64,000 nt of DNA, taken from the NCBI RefSeq assembly GCF_004912135.1, contig NZ_STGU01000007.1, positions 124,001 to 188,000 of the forward strand, written 5' to 3'. Source of the stretch: Rhizobium rosettiformans W3. Its GTDB lineage: Bacteria > Pseudomonadota > Alphaproteobacteria > Rhizobiales > Rhizobiaceae. This document shows positions 28,233 to 40,972 of the stretch, in pieces. Positions within the stretch are counted from its first letter, which is position 1, and every line of letters begins with the position of its first letter. Under the pieces are notes generated by a model. The model was not told the origin of the DNA. It saw nothing but the letters and a program-made list of their open reading frames with translations, and searched no databases. The position numbers were made by a program, and so were the translations under genes.

Positions 28233-28487
28233 TGTCGTGCTCCTTTTATCTGGCTTTCTGTCAGAAGACGTCCCCTTCCGCAATCTTGCAACACGCAAGG
28301 ATTCGCGGCCTGCGGCGCACGATCCGTCAAATGCTCGGCCAGGAATGCGGCAATCCTGTGGGAGAGCGGCCTCCGGCGGCTATCTGGCCCTTTCTTTGCT
28401 TTTTGCTGTCAAGGCAAATTGATAAACAGAAGGCAGCGCCGATTCTCGCGAGGGCGGATCAGTTTTGCGCTTACGCATGAGGCATCC
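28233..28487. promoter_or_regulatory. Divergent promoter region of the FliO-like gene and cckA
   Basis: The 255 bases separate two divergent starts. Near the cckA side a T-rich run (about 28391-28407) and AAATTGATAAAC (about 28418-28429) resemble promoter elements, but I cannot fix -35 and -10 boxes. No TTAACCAT-type CtrA octamer is seen here. Confidence 0.4.
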
Positions 28488-31109
28488 ATGACACGACAGC
28501 AGTTTGATCGAGATGGAGACGGCCCGCTGGTCGATCGCCGCGGTGGCGTCGGCATGGCGCTGCGTATCCTGCTGCTCGCGCTCGTCCTGATCGCAGCCTC
28601 GGTCGCCTTCATCTTCTTCCGGGATCAGCTCGACAACCAGATCGTTCTCGGCGTGCTCGGCATCCTGGCGATGATGGGCATCTTCTTCATCGTCTCGGCG
28701 GTCATCGGTTTCGTCGAAGTAATGCCGCAGACCAACAGCGATACGCTTGCCCGCCGCTTCCTCGCGAGCCAGCCCGAGGGCACGCTGATCACGGATGCCG
28801 AGGGCCGAATCGTCTTTGCGAATGCCGCCTATGGCCAGATGACGGGCGCCCGTAAGGCGACAGAGGTCCAGACGCTCGAGGCACTGCTTTCCCGCTACCG
28901 GGAATCGAGCGAGGCGCTTTACCGCCTGACCAACGGGTTGCGCGAAGGGCGCGACAGCTATGAAGAGTTTCGGCTGCTGAAGCCGCTCGGCAACCAGACG
29001 GCCAACGGCTCCGGTGCCCATTGGTATCGTCTGAAGGCGCGGCTTCTGCCGGGCGAAGGCCGCGGCAAGCCGCTGCATGTCTGGCAGATCTCCGACATCA
29101 CCGCCGAGCGCGACGATCAGGAGCGGTTCTTCAAGGAGTTGCAGCACGCAATCGATTATCTCGACCATGCACCGGCCGGCTTCTTCTCGGCCGGGCGCAA
29201 GGGCGAGATCTATTATCTGAATGCCACACTGGCGGAGTGGCTCGGCGTCGATCTCACCCAGTTCAATCCGGGCTCCATGACGATTTCCGATCTTGTGGCC
29301 GGCGAGGGCATGGCGCTGATCGATTCGGTGCAGGCCGAACCGGGGCAGGCGCGCACCGAGACGCTTGATCTCGACCTGCGCCGCGTTAACGGCCAGAGCC
29401 TGCCGGTTCGACTGGTGCATCGCGTGAAGGCTGCTCGCGACGGCGCGCCGGGCGAGAGCCGGTCGATCGTCCTGTCGCGCGCCCAAGGCGAGGGGAGCGA
29501 CCAGTCCGATTCGGTCGCTTCCATGCGCTTCACCCGCTTCTTCAACAATACGCCGATGGCCATTGCCTCCGTCGACGGCGAGGGCCGGATCCTGCGGACC
29601 AACGCGCCCTTCATGAAGCTCTTCGCCGACATCATCTCGCGCGACGAAATCGAGCGTCACGGGTTGATCGAAGTCGTGCTGCACGAGAACGAGCGGGAAG
29701 GTTTCCGCGAGGCGCTTGCGGCGGCGATGGACCGCCAAGGCGACATTCCGCCGATCGACAGTCGCCACCCGACCAATGACGTCAGACACTTCCGCTTCTA
29801 CGTGAATGCCGTCATCGATCAGAGCGACGAGGCGCCGGAAGAGGCGGCCATCGTCTATGCCGTCGATGTGACCGACCAGAAGGCGCTCGAAGCGCAGATG
29901 GCGCAGACGCAGAAGATGAACGCCGTCGGCACGCTGGCCGGCGGTATCGCGCACGACTTCAACAACGTGCTGACGGCCATCCTTCTCTCTTCGGATCACC
30001 TGCTTCTGCAGGCGCGCCCCTCGGATGCGAGCTTTGCCGATCTCATGGAGATCAAGCGCAATGCCAACCGCGCCGCCGTTCTCGTGCGCCAGCTGCTCGC
30101 CTTCTCGCGCAAGCAGACCATGCGGCCGAGCGTGCTGAACCTGACCGATGTCATCGGTGATCTGCGCATGCTGGTCGACCGCCTGATCTCCGGCACCAAT
30201 GTGAAGCTTCGCGTCGAATATGGCCGGGATCTCTGGCCGGTGAAAACCGACCTCTCGCAGTTCGAGCAGGTGCTGATCAATCTCTGCGTCAATGCTCGCG
30301 ATGCGATGCCCGAGGGTGGCTCGATCACCGTCTCGACCCGCAACGTCGATGCCGAGGAAGCCGGTGCCTTCGGCTATCGCGGTCTGCCGTCCGAAGACAT
30401 GGTGCTGGTCGAAGTCGCCGATACCGGAACCGGCATTGCGCCCGAAATCATGGACAAGATCTTCGAGCCCTTCTTCACCACGAAGGAGGTCGGCAAGGGC
30501 ACGGGTCTCGGCCTTGCTATGGTCTATGGCATCGTCAAGCAGTCGGGCGGCTACATCTATCCGGAATCGGAGGTGGGCAAAGGCACGACCTTCCGCATCT
30601 TCCTGCCGCGTCACGTGCCGGAGGTTCAGGCGCTTCCGGAAGGACAGGTCATGGCTTCCGTCAGTGGCGACACGATCACGGTCGCCCCGGCAGCTGCCAC
30701 GGCCGAGGCGCAGGATGCGCCAGACCTGACGGGCAAGTCGGCCGTCGTTCTGCTTGTCGAAGACGAGGAGGCGGTCCGGCGCGGCGGAAAGCGCATGCTC
30801 GAGACGCGCGGCTATACCGTTCACGAAGCCGGTTCGGGTGTCGAGGCGCTCGACATCATGGACGAACTCGATGGAGCGGTCGATATCGTCGTCTCCGACG
30901 TCGTCATGCCGGAAATGGACGGCCCCACCCTGCTCACCGAATTGCGCAAGAAATATCCGGACCTGAAGTTCATCTTCGTCTCCGGTTATGCCGAGGACGC
31001 CTTTGCCCGCAACCTGCCGGCCGATGCCAAATTCGGCTTCCTGCCGAAACCCTTTTCGCTGAAGCAGCTCGCCGTTGCGGTGCGCGAGATGCTGGACGGT
31101 GAAGTCTGA
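28488..31109 (+). CDS. cckA: Cell-cycle hybrid histidine kinase CckA
   Basis: CckA starts the phosphorelay through ChpT to CtrA and CpdR and so sets replication and division control in alphaproteobacteria. The 873-residue protein has two N-terminal transmembrane helices (about 23-45 and 52-75) and PAS-like sensor domains (about 85-205, 220-330 and 345-465). Next come the HisKA H-box [15 protein letters not shown] with His489 and the HATPase with [10 protein letters not shown] and [13 protein letters not shown] (about 590-710). A C-terminal receiver (about 752-870) has VEDEE, Asp804 in [12 protein letters not shown] and the KPF motif. ATG 28488 has GAGG upstream, and the frame is open far further upstream without coding character. 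Confidence 0.96.
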   Translation: MTRQQFDRDGDGPLVDRRGGVGMALRILLLALVLIAASVAFIFFRDQLDNQIVLGVLGILAMMGIFFIVSAVIGFVEVMPQTNSDTLARRFLASQPEGTLITDAEGRIVFANAAYGQMTGARKATEVQTLEALLSRYRESSEALYRLTNGLREGRDSYEEFRLLKPLGNQTANGSGAHWYRLKARLLPGEGRGKPLHVWQISDITAERDDQERFFKELQHAIDYLDHAPAGFFSAGRKGEIYYLNATLAEWLGVDLTQFNPGSMTISDLVAGEGMALIDSVQAEPGQARTETLDLDLRRVNGQSLPVRLVHRVKAARDGAPGESRSIVLSRAQGEGSDQSDSVASMRFTRFFNNTPMAIASVDGEGRILRTNAPFMKLFADIISRDEIERHGLIEVVLHENEREGFREALAAAMDRQGDIPPIDSRHPTNDVRHFRFYVNAVIDQSDEAPEEAAIVYAVDVTDQKALEAQMAQTQKMNAVGTLAGGIAHDFNNVLTAILLSSDHLLLQARPSDASFADLMEIKRNANRAAVLVRQLLAFSRKQTMRPSVLNLTDVIGDLRMLVDRLISGTNVKLRVEYGRDLWPVKTDLSQFEQVLINLCVNARDAMPEGGSITVSTRNVDAEEAGAFGYRGLPSEDMVLVEVADTGTGIAPEIMDKIFEPFFTTKEVGKGTGLGLAMVYGIVKQSGGYIYPESEVGKGTTFRIFLPRHVPEVQALPEGQVMASVSGDTITVAPAAATAEAQDAPDLTGKSAVVLLVEDEEAVRRGGKRMLETRGYTVHEAGSGVEALDIMDELDGAVDIVVSDVVMPEMDGPTLLTELRKKYPDLKFIFVSGYAEDAFARNLPADAKFGFLPKPFSLKQLAVAVREMLDGEV

Positions 31110-31137
31110 CATTGTCTCCGTCAGGCCATAGAACGAA

Positions 31138-31174
31138 AGAACCCGCCGGATCGCTCCGGCGGGTTCTTTGTTTC
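31138..31174 (+). terminator. Intrinsic terminator of cckA
   Basis: AGAACCCGCCGGA (31138-31150) pairs with TCCGGCGGGTTCT (31155-31167) around TCGC, followed by TTGTTT. The preceding A-rich side makes it usable from the convergent psuG as well. Confidence 0.92.
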
Positions 31175-31190
31175 AGGCCTTGTTCGCGGA

Positions 31191-32117
31191 TCAGCCGTTC
31201 ATCGCGACCGCGATTTCGGCGGCCAGACGGGCGTTGTTCTCGACCAGGGCGATGTTTGTCTTCAACGAGCGACCACCGGTGAGGTGGAAGATGTTGTCGA
31301 GCAGGTAAGGCGTCACGGCCTTGCCGGCGATCTCGTCGCGTTCGGCATTGGCAAGCGCGCGGCTGATATAGATTTCCATCTCCTCGCGCGGGATCTCGTC
31401 GGCTTCGGGAACCGGATTGGCGATCAGCATGCCGCCATCGATGCCGAGCTGGTCGCGCATCTTCTGGAAGTTGGCGATGGCCGCCGGGCTCTGCAGGTTG
31501 AGGAGGCTCTTCAGCCCCGAACTGCGCGACCAGAAGGCCGGGAAGTCCTCGCTGTCATAGGTCACGACCGGAACGCCGCGCGTTTCCAGCACCTCCAGAG
31601 TCTTGGGGATGTCGAGGATTGCCTTCGGGCCAGCGGAGACGACGATGACGGCAGTGCGGGCCAGCTCTTCAAGATCGGCCGAGATATCGAAGCTCTCTTC
31701 CGCGCCGCGGTGCACGCCGCCGATGCCGCCTGTCGCAAACACATGGATGCCGGCGCGATAGGCGGCGATCATCGTGGCGGCAACCGTGGTGGCGCCGTTG
31801 CGGCGTTCGGCGATCGCGAAGGCGAGGTCGGCGCGCGAGAGCTTCATCACGTGCTCCATCTGCGCCAGTTCTTCGAGTTCGGCCGGTTCGAGACCGATGT
31901 GCAGCACGCCCTTGATGACGGCAATGGTCGCAGGCACGGCACCCTGCTGGCGGATGATGTCCTCGACGCTGCGGGCCATCTGCAGGTTGCCGGGATAGGG
32001 CATGCCATGGGTGATGATGGTCGATTCGAGCGCGACGATTGGAGCGCCACGCTGCTTGGCGGCGCTGACTTCGCTCGAATAGGTGATGGGGAGGAGGGGG
32101 GAGATGGAACGGGTCAT
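31191..32117 (-). CDS. psuG: Pseudouridine-5'-phosphate glycosidase PsuG
   Basis: Splits pseudouridine 5'-phosphate into uracil and ribose 5-phosphate, breaking the C-C glycosidic bond. The 308 residues carry the family blocks PIVALESTIITHGMPYPGN, GVLHIGLE, NGATTVAATMIAA, VFATGGIGGVHRGAEESFDI and GGMLIANPVPEADEIP. It lies downstream of a PfkB kinase on the same strand with a 29-base gap. The pair matches the PsuK-PsuG route for recycling pseudouridine from RNA breakdown. Confidence 0.95.
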   Translation of the reverse strand: MTRSISPLLPITYSSEVSAAKQRGAPIVALESTIITHGMPYPGNLQMARSVEDIIRQQGAVPATIAVIKGVLHIGLEPAELEELAQMEHVMKLSRADLAFAIAERRNGATTVAATMIAAYRAGIHVFATGGIGGVHRGAEESFDISADLEELARTAVIVVSAGPKAILDIPKTLEVLETRGVPVVTYDSEDFPAFWSRSSGLKSLLNLQSPAAIANFQKMRDQLGIDGGMLIANPVPEADEIPREEMEIYISRALANAERDEIAGKAVTPYLLDNIFHLTGGRSLKTNIALVENNARLAAEIAVAMNG

Positions 32118-32146
32118 GGGGGATCTTCCGCTAGAAATTCAGGCTC

Positions 32147-33091
32147 TCATGACAGGAAACGGGCCGGCGGGACAAGAGCCAACTGACGTGCGAGCCGTTC
32201 CTCAGAGAGATTTTCATCGGTTGCATGGGGTGAGGCGAGGGTGATTGCGGCGCTTGCCGTGCCATGACGCAGGGCTTCGCCAAGATCCGCGCCCTTCAGC
32301 CTGGCATGCAGGAAGCCGGCCGCAAACGCGTCGCCAGCACCGGTCACGTCGGCGATGGTGTCGAGTGCCATCGGTTCTATGAGCGCCACGCCCCCCGGGC
32401 CGAAGGCGACCGTCGGGCCGCTGCCACTGGTGACCGTGCCGCCCTGAAGGCCCTTGGCGCGCAGCAGGGCGGGCCAGTCTTCGGCGTGGTCCGGCCTTGT
32501 GCCGGCGATCGCTTCCGCCTCGGCGCCGTTCATGAAGAGATGCGTGAGGTTCGAAAGGGCGCGGCTCAGCTTCACCACCTTGGCCGGCGAGATTGCGATG
32601 GCCGACAGGGCGCATCCCGACGCCTGGCAGCTTGCCGCGAGTGCGGCCAGCGTCTCTGCCGCCAGATTGGCGTCGGCCAGCACATGTTTTGCCGCGGCGA
32701 GGCTGTCGCGCAGGGAGCGTGCCTTGAGGCGCCGGGCGGTGAAGGCGTCGTAAAGGGCCATGTCGGCCAGAGCGATGACGAGATTGCCGTCGCGCTCCAG
32801 GATCGCCGTATAACTCGGCGTGGCCCGATCGAGGAACATCACCGGCTGGTCATCGAGGCCCGCACGCTCGGCGGCATCGGCGACCATCTGGCCTGCCGCA
32901 TCACCGCCGCGTGGCGCGATCAGCCTGACTGCGCGACCCAGCCGGGAGAGATTGCACGCGGCATTGAAGACGCCGCCGCCTGCTTCTTCGAACCATTGGC
33001 CGGGATTGCTGGCGCCAGGTTTCGTCTCCCCGAACAGGCGCCCGCGACGGTCGATATGCGCGCCACCGATGGCCAGGATTTCGATGGTCAT
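32147..33091 (-). CDS. psuK: PfkB-family kinase, probable pseudouridine kinase PsuK
   Basis: A ribokinase-family sugar kinase of 314 residues. The N-terminal [14 protein letters not shown] and [15 protein letters not shown], and the C-terminal anion-hole motif [13 protein letters not shown], are diagnostic of PfkB kinases. The substrate pseudouridine is inferred from the adjacent psuG, with which it is almost certainly cotranscribed. Such kinases are sometimes fused to PsuG in other organisms. The gene is divergent from recA. Confidence 0.88.
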   Translation of the reverse strand: MTIEILAIGGAHIDRRGRLFGETKPGASNPGQWFEEAGGGVFNAACNLSRLGRAVRLIAPRGGDAAGQMVADAAERAGLDDQPVMFLDRATPSYTAILERDGNLVIALADMALYDAFTARRLKARSLRDSLAAAKHVLADANLAAETLAALAASCQASGCALSAIAISPAKVVKLSRALSNLTHLFMNGAEAEAIAGTRPDHAEDWPALLRAKGLQGGTVTSGSGPTVAFGPGGVALIEPMALDTIADVTGAGDAFAAGFLHARLKGADLGEALRHGTASAAITLASPHATDENLSEERLARQLALVPPARFLS

Positions 33092-33248
33092 GTTCTCGCC
33101 TCCGCGGCAGTCTGGAACCGAATCGAAAGCCCGTGATCAAGCCAGTGGATGCCAATCTGGCCCGCCGGGTTGCCACCATGCGGAACGGGTGGAACGAATT
33201 TCGAACATGCTGCCGGAAGCCATTGAAAATCAATCGCTTCGATTGCTC

Positions 33249-33277
33249 TTGCAAAATGAGAACAAAAAGAGTACATA
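33249..33277 (+). promoter_or_regulatory. recA promoter with SOS (LexA) box
   Basis: TTGCAA (33249-33254) and TACATA (33272-33277) are 17 bases apart. The alphaproteobacterial LexA box GAAC-N7-GTAC occupies 33260-33274, between and overlapping them, so bound LexA would block polymerase. It lies 60 bases before the recA start. Confidence 0.88.
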
Positions 33278-33333
33278 TTCCCCATCGGCGGCTTCATTGC
33301 CTATGCGGCCTCAATAACCTAAAGGTGGATCAA

Positions 33334-34422
33334 ATGGCACAGAATTCTTTGCGGCTTGTAGAGGACAAATCGGTGGATAAAAGCAAGGCATTGGAAGCGG
33401 CGCTCTCGCAGATCGAACGCTCGTTCGGCAAGGGCTCGATCATGAAGCTCGGCGCGAACGAGAGCGTGGTCGAAGTCGAGACGGTCTCGACGGGGTCGCT
33501 CAGCCTCGACATCGCGCTCGGCATTGGCGGCCTGCCGAAGGGGCGCATCATTGAAGTTTATGGTCCGGAAAGCTCGGGTAAGACGACGCTCGCCCTGCAG
33601 ACCATTGCGGAAGCCCAGAAAAAGGGCGGCATCTGCGCCTTCGTCGACGCCGAACACGCGCTTGATCCGGTCTATGCCCGCAAGCTGGGCGTCGATCTGC
33701 AGAACCTCCTGATCTCCCAGCCGGACACCGGTGAACAGGCGCTCGAAATCACCGATACGCTGGTGCGCTCCGGTGCCATCGACGTTCTCGTCGTGGACTC
33801 GGTTGCAGCGCTGACCCCGCGTGCGGAAATCGAAGGTGAAATGGGCGACAGCCTGCCGGGCATGCAGGCCCGTCTGATGAGCCAGGCGCTGCGCAAGCTG
33901 ACCGCGTCGATCTCGCGCTCCAAGACCATGGTCATCTTCATCAACCAGATCCGCATGAAGATCGGCGTGATGTTCGGTTCGCCGGAAACGACGACCGGTG
34001 GTAACGCGCTGAAGTTCTATGCCTCGGTCCGCCTCGACATCCGCCGCATCGGCGCGGTCAAGGATCGCGAAGAGGTCGTCGGCAACCAGACCCGCGTCAA
34101 GGTCGTCAAAAACAAGATGGCGCCTCCTTTCAAGCAGGTCGAATTCGACATCATGTATGGCGAAGGCGTCTCGAAGACGGGCGAACTGATTGACCTCGGC
34201 GTCAAGGCCGGCATCGTCGAAAAGTCGGGGGCCTGGTTCTCCTACAACAGCCAGCGTCTCGGCCAGGGCCGTGAAAACGCCAAGCTCTTCCTGCGCGACA
34301 ATCCCGCCGTTGCCCAGGAAATCGAGATGGCGCTTCGCCAGAATGCCGGTCTGATCGCCGAGCGCTTCCTGCAGAATGGTGGTCCTGACGCCAATGACGG
34401 CGACGGTGCCGACGATATCTAA
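33334..34422 (+). CDS. recA: Recombinase RecA
   Basis: RecA forms filaments on single-stranded DNA, drives homologous pairing and triggers LexA self-cleavage. The 362-residue protein has Walker A GPESSGKT at residues 77-84, [13 protein letters not shown], the signature [10 protein letters not shown], and loop L2 around [30 protein letters not shown] (described by its ends FINQIRMK and [10 protein letters not shown]). The acidic C-terminus ends in [11 protein letters not shown] 33334 is preceded by AAAGGTGG. The promoter carries a LexA box and an intrinsic terminator follows the gene. Confidence 0.98.
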   Translation: MAQNSLRLVEDKSVDKSKALEAALSQIERSFGKGSIMKLGANESVVEVETVSTGSLSLDIALGIGGLPKGRIIEVYGPESSGKTTLALQTIAEAQKKGGICAFVDAEHALDPVYARKLGVDLQNLLISQPDTGEQALEITDTLVRSGAIDVLVVDSVAALTPRAEIEGEMGDSLPGMQARLMSQALRKLTASISRSKTMVIFINQIRMKIGVMFGSPETTTGGNALKFYASVRLDIRRIGAVKDREEVVGNQTRVKVVKNKMAPPFKQVEFDIMYGEGVSKTGELIDLGVKAGIVEKSGAWFSYNSQRLGQGRENAKLFLRDNPAVAQEIEMALRQNAGLIAERFLQNGGPDANDGDGADDI

Positions 34423-34447
34423 TCGCCTCATCCTTGAGGTTTCTTCG

Positions 34448-34487
34448 AACCGGCCGCGTTTCTCCCGAAGCGCGGCCGGTTTTCGTT
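34448..34487 (+). terminator. Intrinsic terminator of recA
   Basis: AACCGGCCGCG (34448-34458) pairs with CGCGGCCGGTT (34471-34481), followed by TTCGTTT. Confidence 0.9.
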
Positions 34488-34575
34488 TCGACTGCTGGAC
34501 AGCAAGTGAGCCGGGCGATAAAAGCCATTGATTTTGCAAATTGGCCGGCTTCCCGGCCTGAATGAAGGGCGTGAC

Positions 34576-37233
<2,658 letters not shown>

Positions 37234-37251
37234 CAGCTTTGATACGAGATG

Positions 37252-37280
37252 AAAGGCCGGGTCATGCCCGGCCTTTTTTG
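37252..37280 (+). terminator. Intrinsic terminator of alaS
   Basis: AAAGGCCGGG (37252-37261) pairs with CCCGGCCTTT (37267-37276) around TCATG and is followed by TTTG. Confidence 0.92.
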
Positions 37281-37366
37281 TGGTCACCACAGTAGATTTT
37301 ACACCTGGTTTTTGGGGATTCTTCAAACTTCCCGATTAGATCTCGATCGTTCTTGAGGTCGTCGTC

Positions 37367-38617
37367 TTGTCCGCTGTTTTCCACATCCCCACGCTCACCG
37401 TGTGCCTTGCGGCCACACTGATCATCGTTTCCGGTTTTCTGACGCTGCTTTGGGCGCATGATCGCGGCAATCTGGCCCTCAAATACTGGTCGCTCGGCTT
37501 TTCATCCGGTGCGCTCGGCATGGTGCTGGTCAGCCTGCGGGAACTCGCGCCCCCCTTCATTGCGCTTGGCCTGGGCAATGGTCTGGGGATCTACAGTCTG
37601 GGGCTCATCTGGCTCGGCTGCCTCGCCTTCGAGGACGTGCGGCAGAAAGGGGCCGGCGTCATCGCCGCGGCCGGTGCAGTCATCTGGCTGTGTCTCTTTG
37701 CATTTCCCGCTCTGTCATCGGATCTCGGCACGCGCATTCTCGTTGCGTCAGCGCTTTACGCCGCCTATTCCTTCCTCTCGCTTCCGGTGCTTCTCGCAGG
37801 TCAGCGGCGAGAGCCCCTTCCGGCGCGCGTCATTGCGCTGCTCGCCTTCGGCGCTCATGGCGCGGCCTATGTCCTCCGCTTCCCCCTGCAGATGATCGAA
37901 CCGGTGCAGATCGTCGAGGGCTATGCGCCGCTCTGGTACGGCACGATGACCTTCGGCTTCTTCCTCCAGGGGCTCGTCGGCGCGCTTGCGATCTTCGCCA
38001 TGGTGCATGAGCGGGCGACCCGGCGCTACAAGCAGGCATCCGAAACCGACCATCTGACATCGCTCCTCAACCGGCGCGCCTTCATGCAGGCGGTGACCAG
38101 AGCGCGTGCGGGTTTCGGCGGCGCCGGGCCGGGTGCTGCCATGGCCGTCGTGGATGCCGATCACTTCAAGACGATCAACGACACCTACGGTCATGGAGCT
38201 GGCGATGCGGTCCTGGTCGCGCTGTGCGACTACCTGTCACGCGAATTGCCGCAGGGAGCTATCGTGGGTCGGCTCGGCGGCGAAGAGTTTGGCGTTTATC
38301 TGCCGGCGGATCTCGTTCTTGATCGTCCCCACCTTCTCGAAGAGCTTCGCCGCGGCGTGAGCCTTATCACCACCGACCACCAGCCGCCCTTGCCTATGGT
38401 CACGGTCAGCATCGGTGCGGCGTCCTTACCCGCCGGTCCGCTCGATTTTTCCCGTGCCTTGGCGCGGGCGGACAAGGCGCTCTACGCCTCGAAGAAGGCC
38501 GGGCGGAACTGCGTCACCTTGGCCGCGCTCGAGAATGGCCGAGGCGACAGACCGATCGCTGAGGCGAGCGACGCCACCGGTGTCGGGGCATCGACGGCGA
38601 CGAGATCCGCCGCCTGA
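37367..38617 (+). CDS. Membrane-bound GGDEF diguanylate cyclase (TTG start)
   Basis: Makes cyclic di-GMP. The N-terminal part (about 5-215) contains about six transmembrane helices with little loop sequence, and the C-terminal GGDEF domain (about 225-390) has DHLTSLLNRRAF, VVDADHFKTINDTYGHGAGD and the active GGEEF at 304-308. The inhibitory I-site (RxxD, nine residues before the motif) is absent, as those positions are Pro and Ala. There is no EAL domain, so a cyclase only. TTG 37367 is the longest start with a GAGGT nine bases upstream, and GTG 37400 is the alternative. It is convergent with the SulP gene six bases away. Confidence 0.9.
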   Translation: MSAVFHIPTLTVCLAATLIIVSGFLTLLWAHDRGNLALKYWSLGFSSGALGMVLVSLRELAPPFIALGLGNGLGIYSLGLIWLGCLAFEDVRQKGAGVIAAAGAVIWLCLFAFPALSSDLGTRILVASALYAAYSFLSLPVLLAGQRREPLPARVIALLAFGAHGAAYVLRFPLQMIEPVQIVEGYAPLWYGTMTFGFFLQGLVGALAIFAMVHERATRRYKQASETDHLTSLLNRRAFMQAVTRARAGFGGAGPGAAMAVVDADHFKTINDTYGHGAGDAVLVALCDYLSRELPQGAIVGRLGGEEFGVYLPADLVLDRPHLLEELRRGVSLITTDHQPPLPMVTVSIGAASLPAGPLDFSRALARADKALYASKKAGRNCVTLAALENGRGDRPIAEASDATGVGASTATRSAA

Positions 38618-38623
38618 CGTGCC

Positions 38624-40258
38624 CTACGACCGAGTGCTCGCCGCCTGGCCCGCAATCGCTGTCCTGGCTTCCGCCATGCTCCGGACGAAGGTGACCCCGC
38701 CTTCCGGCACTTCGTGGTGGTACAACATCGTCTGTAATTCCGTGCGATCCGTAATCAGATAAACCTGAACGCCTTGCCGGATCGCCTTGCGAATGACGCT
38801 GGCCAAGAGGTTGCCGCCGGAGGCGTCGACGAACTGGATGCCGGTACAATCGAGGATCAGGTTGCGGTGATCGTCCCCGATCCGGTCGAGCACGGCGCCA
38901 GCTGCGGCCACGGCCCCGAAGAAGAAGGCGCCGTCCAGACGGTAGGTGACGGTATCGGCATCGGTCGCATCGAGCGGCTTTTCCGGGCCCTCGGCCGTGA
39001 CCCGGATGCTCTTCGACATGTGGTGGATGAATTGCAGCGCGGCGAGCGAAAAGCCGACAACGATGCCCTCCGTCAGGTCCCGGAAGATCACGAGCAGGAA
39101 GGTGACGGCCAGGATTAGAGCCTCGCCACGCGACGAGCGGACGAGTGCGGCGATCGCCGATTTCTCGATCATGTTCCAGGAGACGACGGCAAGGACGCCG
39201 GCGAGGGCGGCAAGCGGAATATACGCGGCCAGCGGTGCCGCGATCAGCATGAAGGCGAGCAGGAAGACGGCATGCAGCATGCCGGAGACCGGGCTTGTTG
39301 CGCCGGCACGGACATTGGTGGCCGTGCGGGCAATCGTTCCGGTCACGCAGATCCCGCCGAAGAGCGCCGAGGCGATATTCGCCGTTCCTTGCGCCACCAG
39401 CTCGGTGTTCGACCTGTGCCTGCGCCCGGTCATACCGTCGGCAACCACCGCAGACAGGAGCGATTCGATCGCGCCCAGCAGCGCGAAGGCAATCGCATCG
39501 GGCAAGACGGCAAGGGCGAGTTCCGGCGTGATATCGGGCAGGGATGGCAGGGGAAGCCCTGATGGGATGCCGCCGAATTTCGAGCCGATGGTGGCGACAG
39601 GCAGCTGGAGGACTGCGGCGGCCGTGGAGGCCGCGATGACGGCAATCAGCAGTCCCGGCCATGACGGGCGGTAGCGGCGCAGGAGAAGGATGATCGCGAC
39701 GGTCAGTCCCGCAACGGCTGCCGCTGCGGCGGAGAAGCCCGGAAGAGCGGTGGCGATCGCGGCGAGTTTTTCTGCGAGCGGCCCAGGTTCGCCGCCCGGA
39801 AAGGTCAGGCCAAGAAGTTCGCCGATCTGGCTTGCGAAGATGATGACGGCGATGCCTGCGGTAAAGCCAACCGTCACCGGATAGGGAATGAACTTGATGT
39901 AGTCGCCGAGCCTCAGGAAGCCGCAGGCGATCAGGATCAGGCCGGCCATGGCGGTCGCCAGCAAGAGGCCGTCGATCCCATGGCGGGCGACGGTCGCGCT
40001 GACCAGAACGATGAAGGCGCCGGCCGGGCCGCCGATCTGGTGGCGGCTGCCACCGAGCAGTGACACGATGAAGCCGCCGACGATTGCGGTGTAGAGCCCG
40101 CGATCCGGCGTGACGCCCGAGGCAATGGCAATCGCCATGGAGAGAGGTAGCGCCACGATGGCCACCGTGAGACCGGCAAGCGCATCCGCCTTGAAGCGTG
40201 CCGGACCATAGCCTTCTTTGAAGACGCTGACGGTTTTCGGAAGAATGACGTCTGCCAT
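38624..40258 (-). CDS. SulP-family anion transporter with STAS domain
   Basis: An SLC26/SulP inner-membrane transporter for sulfate, bicarbonate or dicarboxylates. About 544 residues: a transmembrane transport domain (1 to about 420) with ALAGLTVAIVALPLSMAIAI, ASGVTPDRGLYTAIVGG, GGSRHQIGGPAGAF and LALLGAIESLLSAVVADG, then a cytoplasmic STAS domain (about 425-535) with NLILDCTGIQFVDASGGNLL. The substrate is not deducible. ATG 40258 starts at the family N-terminus, and in-frame ATGs at 40312, 40318 and 40354 add a basic leader of doubtful meaning. Confidence 0.88.
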   Translation of the reverse strand: MADVILPKTVSVFKEGYGPARFKADALAGLTVAIVALPLSMAIAIASGVTPDRGLYTAIVGGFIVSLLGGSRHQIGGPAGAFIVLVSATVARHGIDGLLLATAMAGLILIACGFLRLGDYIKFIPYPVTVGFTAGIAVIIFASQIGELLGLTFPGGEPGPLAEKLAAIATALPGFSAAAAAVAGLTVAIILLLRRYRPSWPGLLIAVIAASTAAAVLQLPVATIGSKFGGIPSGLPLPSLPDITPELALAVLPDAIAFALLGAIESLLSAVVADGMTGRRHRSNTELVAQGTANIASALFGGICVTGTIARTATNVRAGATSPVSGMLHAVFLLAFMLIAAPLAAYIPLAALAGVLAVVSWNMIEKSAIAALVRSSRGEALILAVTFLLVIFRDLTEGIVVGFSLAALQFIHHMSKSIRVTAEGPEKPLDATDADTVTYRLDGAFFFGAVAAAGAVLDRIGDDHRNLILDCTGIQFVDASGGNLLASVIRKAIRQGVQVYLITDRTELQTMLYHHEVPEGGVTFVRSMAEARTAIAGQAASTRS

Positions 40259-40420
40259 GGTGACCGCGGTTCTGATGTGGCGAACGCGATCAACCCCTCT
40301 GCCGCGTCTCATCGTCATTGGACGCTGAGTCCCGCCTTTTGACAACATGGCCAAAGGGATACCATCGGCAGGCGGTGCCCGTCTGGTCGAGCCAGCAGTT
40401 TTTGCCTAAGGGTAGAGACC

Positions 40421-40939
40421 ATGAAGACCGAGACCACATATCCGACCCTAGTTCTCTATCCGCGCCGTGGGCTTGCGGTGCTCTGGGCATCGGGCGCCGC
40501 CGTGATCCTCTCCGTCGCATTCGGCGGGTTGATGGCGAGCCTCCTCGGCGGCAATTGGGCGGGCCTGATGACCTTCGTCTATCTCGTGCTGCTCACGCTC
40601 GGCATCCTCGGTTTTCGGAAAGGCTGGCGCGAGCTGTCTGCTGCGATGCGTCCCGTGGTGGAGCTCAACAACGAGGAACTGATCGACTACCGGACCGAGC
40701 GGCGCATCGCCTGGGCCTCAATGGTCGAACTGGCCCAGAGGCGGGTCGCCGGCCGCTGGGTGATCGATATCGATTATCTCGATGAAGACGATCCCGATCG
40801 GCTGGAAAGCTATGACCTGCCTCTTTCGGGCTATCATATCTCCGGGCGGCGCCTCGGGGCGGAGATCCGCAAGCGTTTTGCCGAGGTCGATGCCGAAGAG
40901 GCCGTGCCTGAAATGGAAAACCCGGCCACGTCACCGTGA
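40421..40939 (+). CDS. Small membrane protein, bacterial PH-like/STM3941-type (tentative)
   Basis: The family is not securely recognised. The 172-residue protein has two transmembrane helices (about 15-35, RRGLAVLWASGAAVILSVAFG, described by its ends, and about 44-63, WAGLMTFVYLVLLTLGILGF). A soluble C-terminal part follows with VVELNNEELIDYRTERRIAW and WVIDIDYLDEDDPDRLESYD, which looks like a small PH-like beta domain preceded by a helix pair. STM3941-type proteins have this build. It lies alone between the SulP gene (divergent) and icd (convergent). Confidence 0.6.
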   Translation: MKTETTYPTLVLYPRRGLAVLWASGAAVILSVAFGGLMASLLGGNWAGLMTFVYLVLLTLGILGFRKGWRELSAAMRPVVELNNEELIDYRTERRIAWASMVELAQRRVAGRWVIDIDYLDEDDPDRLESYDLPLSGYHISGRRLGAEIRKRFAEVDAEEAVPEMENPATSP

Positions 40940-40952
40940 CCGGGTTCTGATT
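40919..40952 (+). terminator. Stem-loop overlapping the stop codon (weak terminator)
   Basis: AACCCGG (40919-40925) pairs with CCGGGTT (40940-40946), with an inner CACG/CGTG pair. Only a weak T-rich tail (CTGATTGTTC) follows. It may serve both the small membrane gene and the convergent icd. Confidence 0.55.
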
Positions 40953-40972
40953 GTTCAGACTGTGGCGGCCGA

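Noticed and set aside
28380-31112. 910-codon minus-strand frame antisense to cckA
   Set aside because: Shadow of CckA codon usage. No ribosome site, no recognisable domain, and the sense frame is unambiguous.
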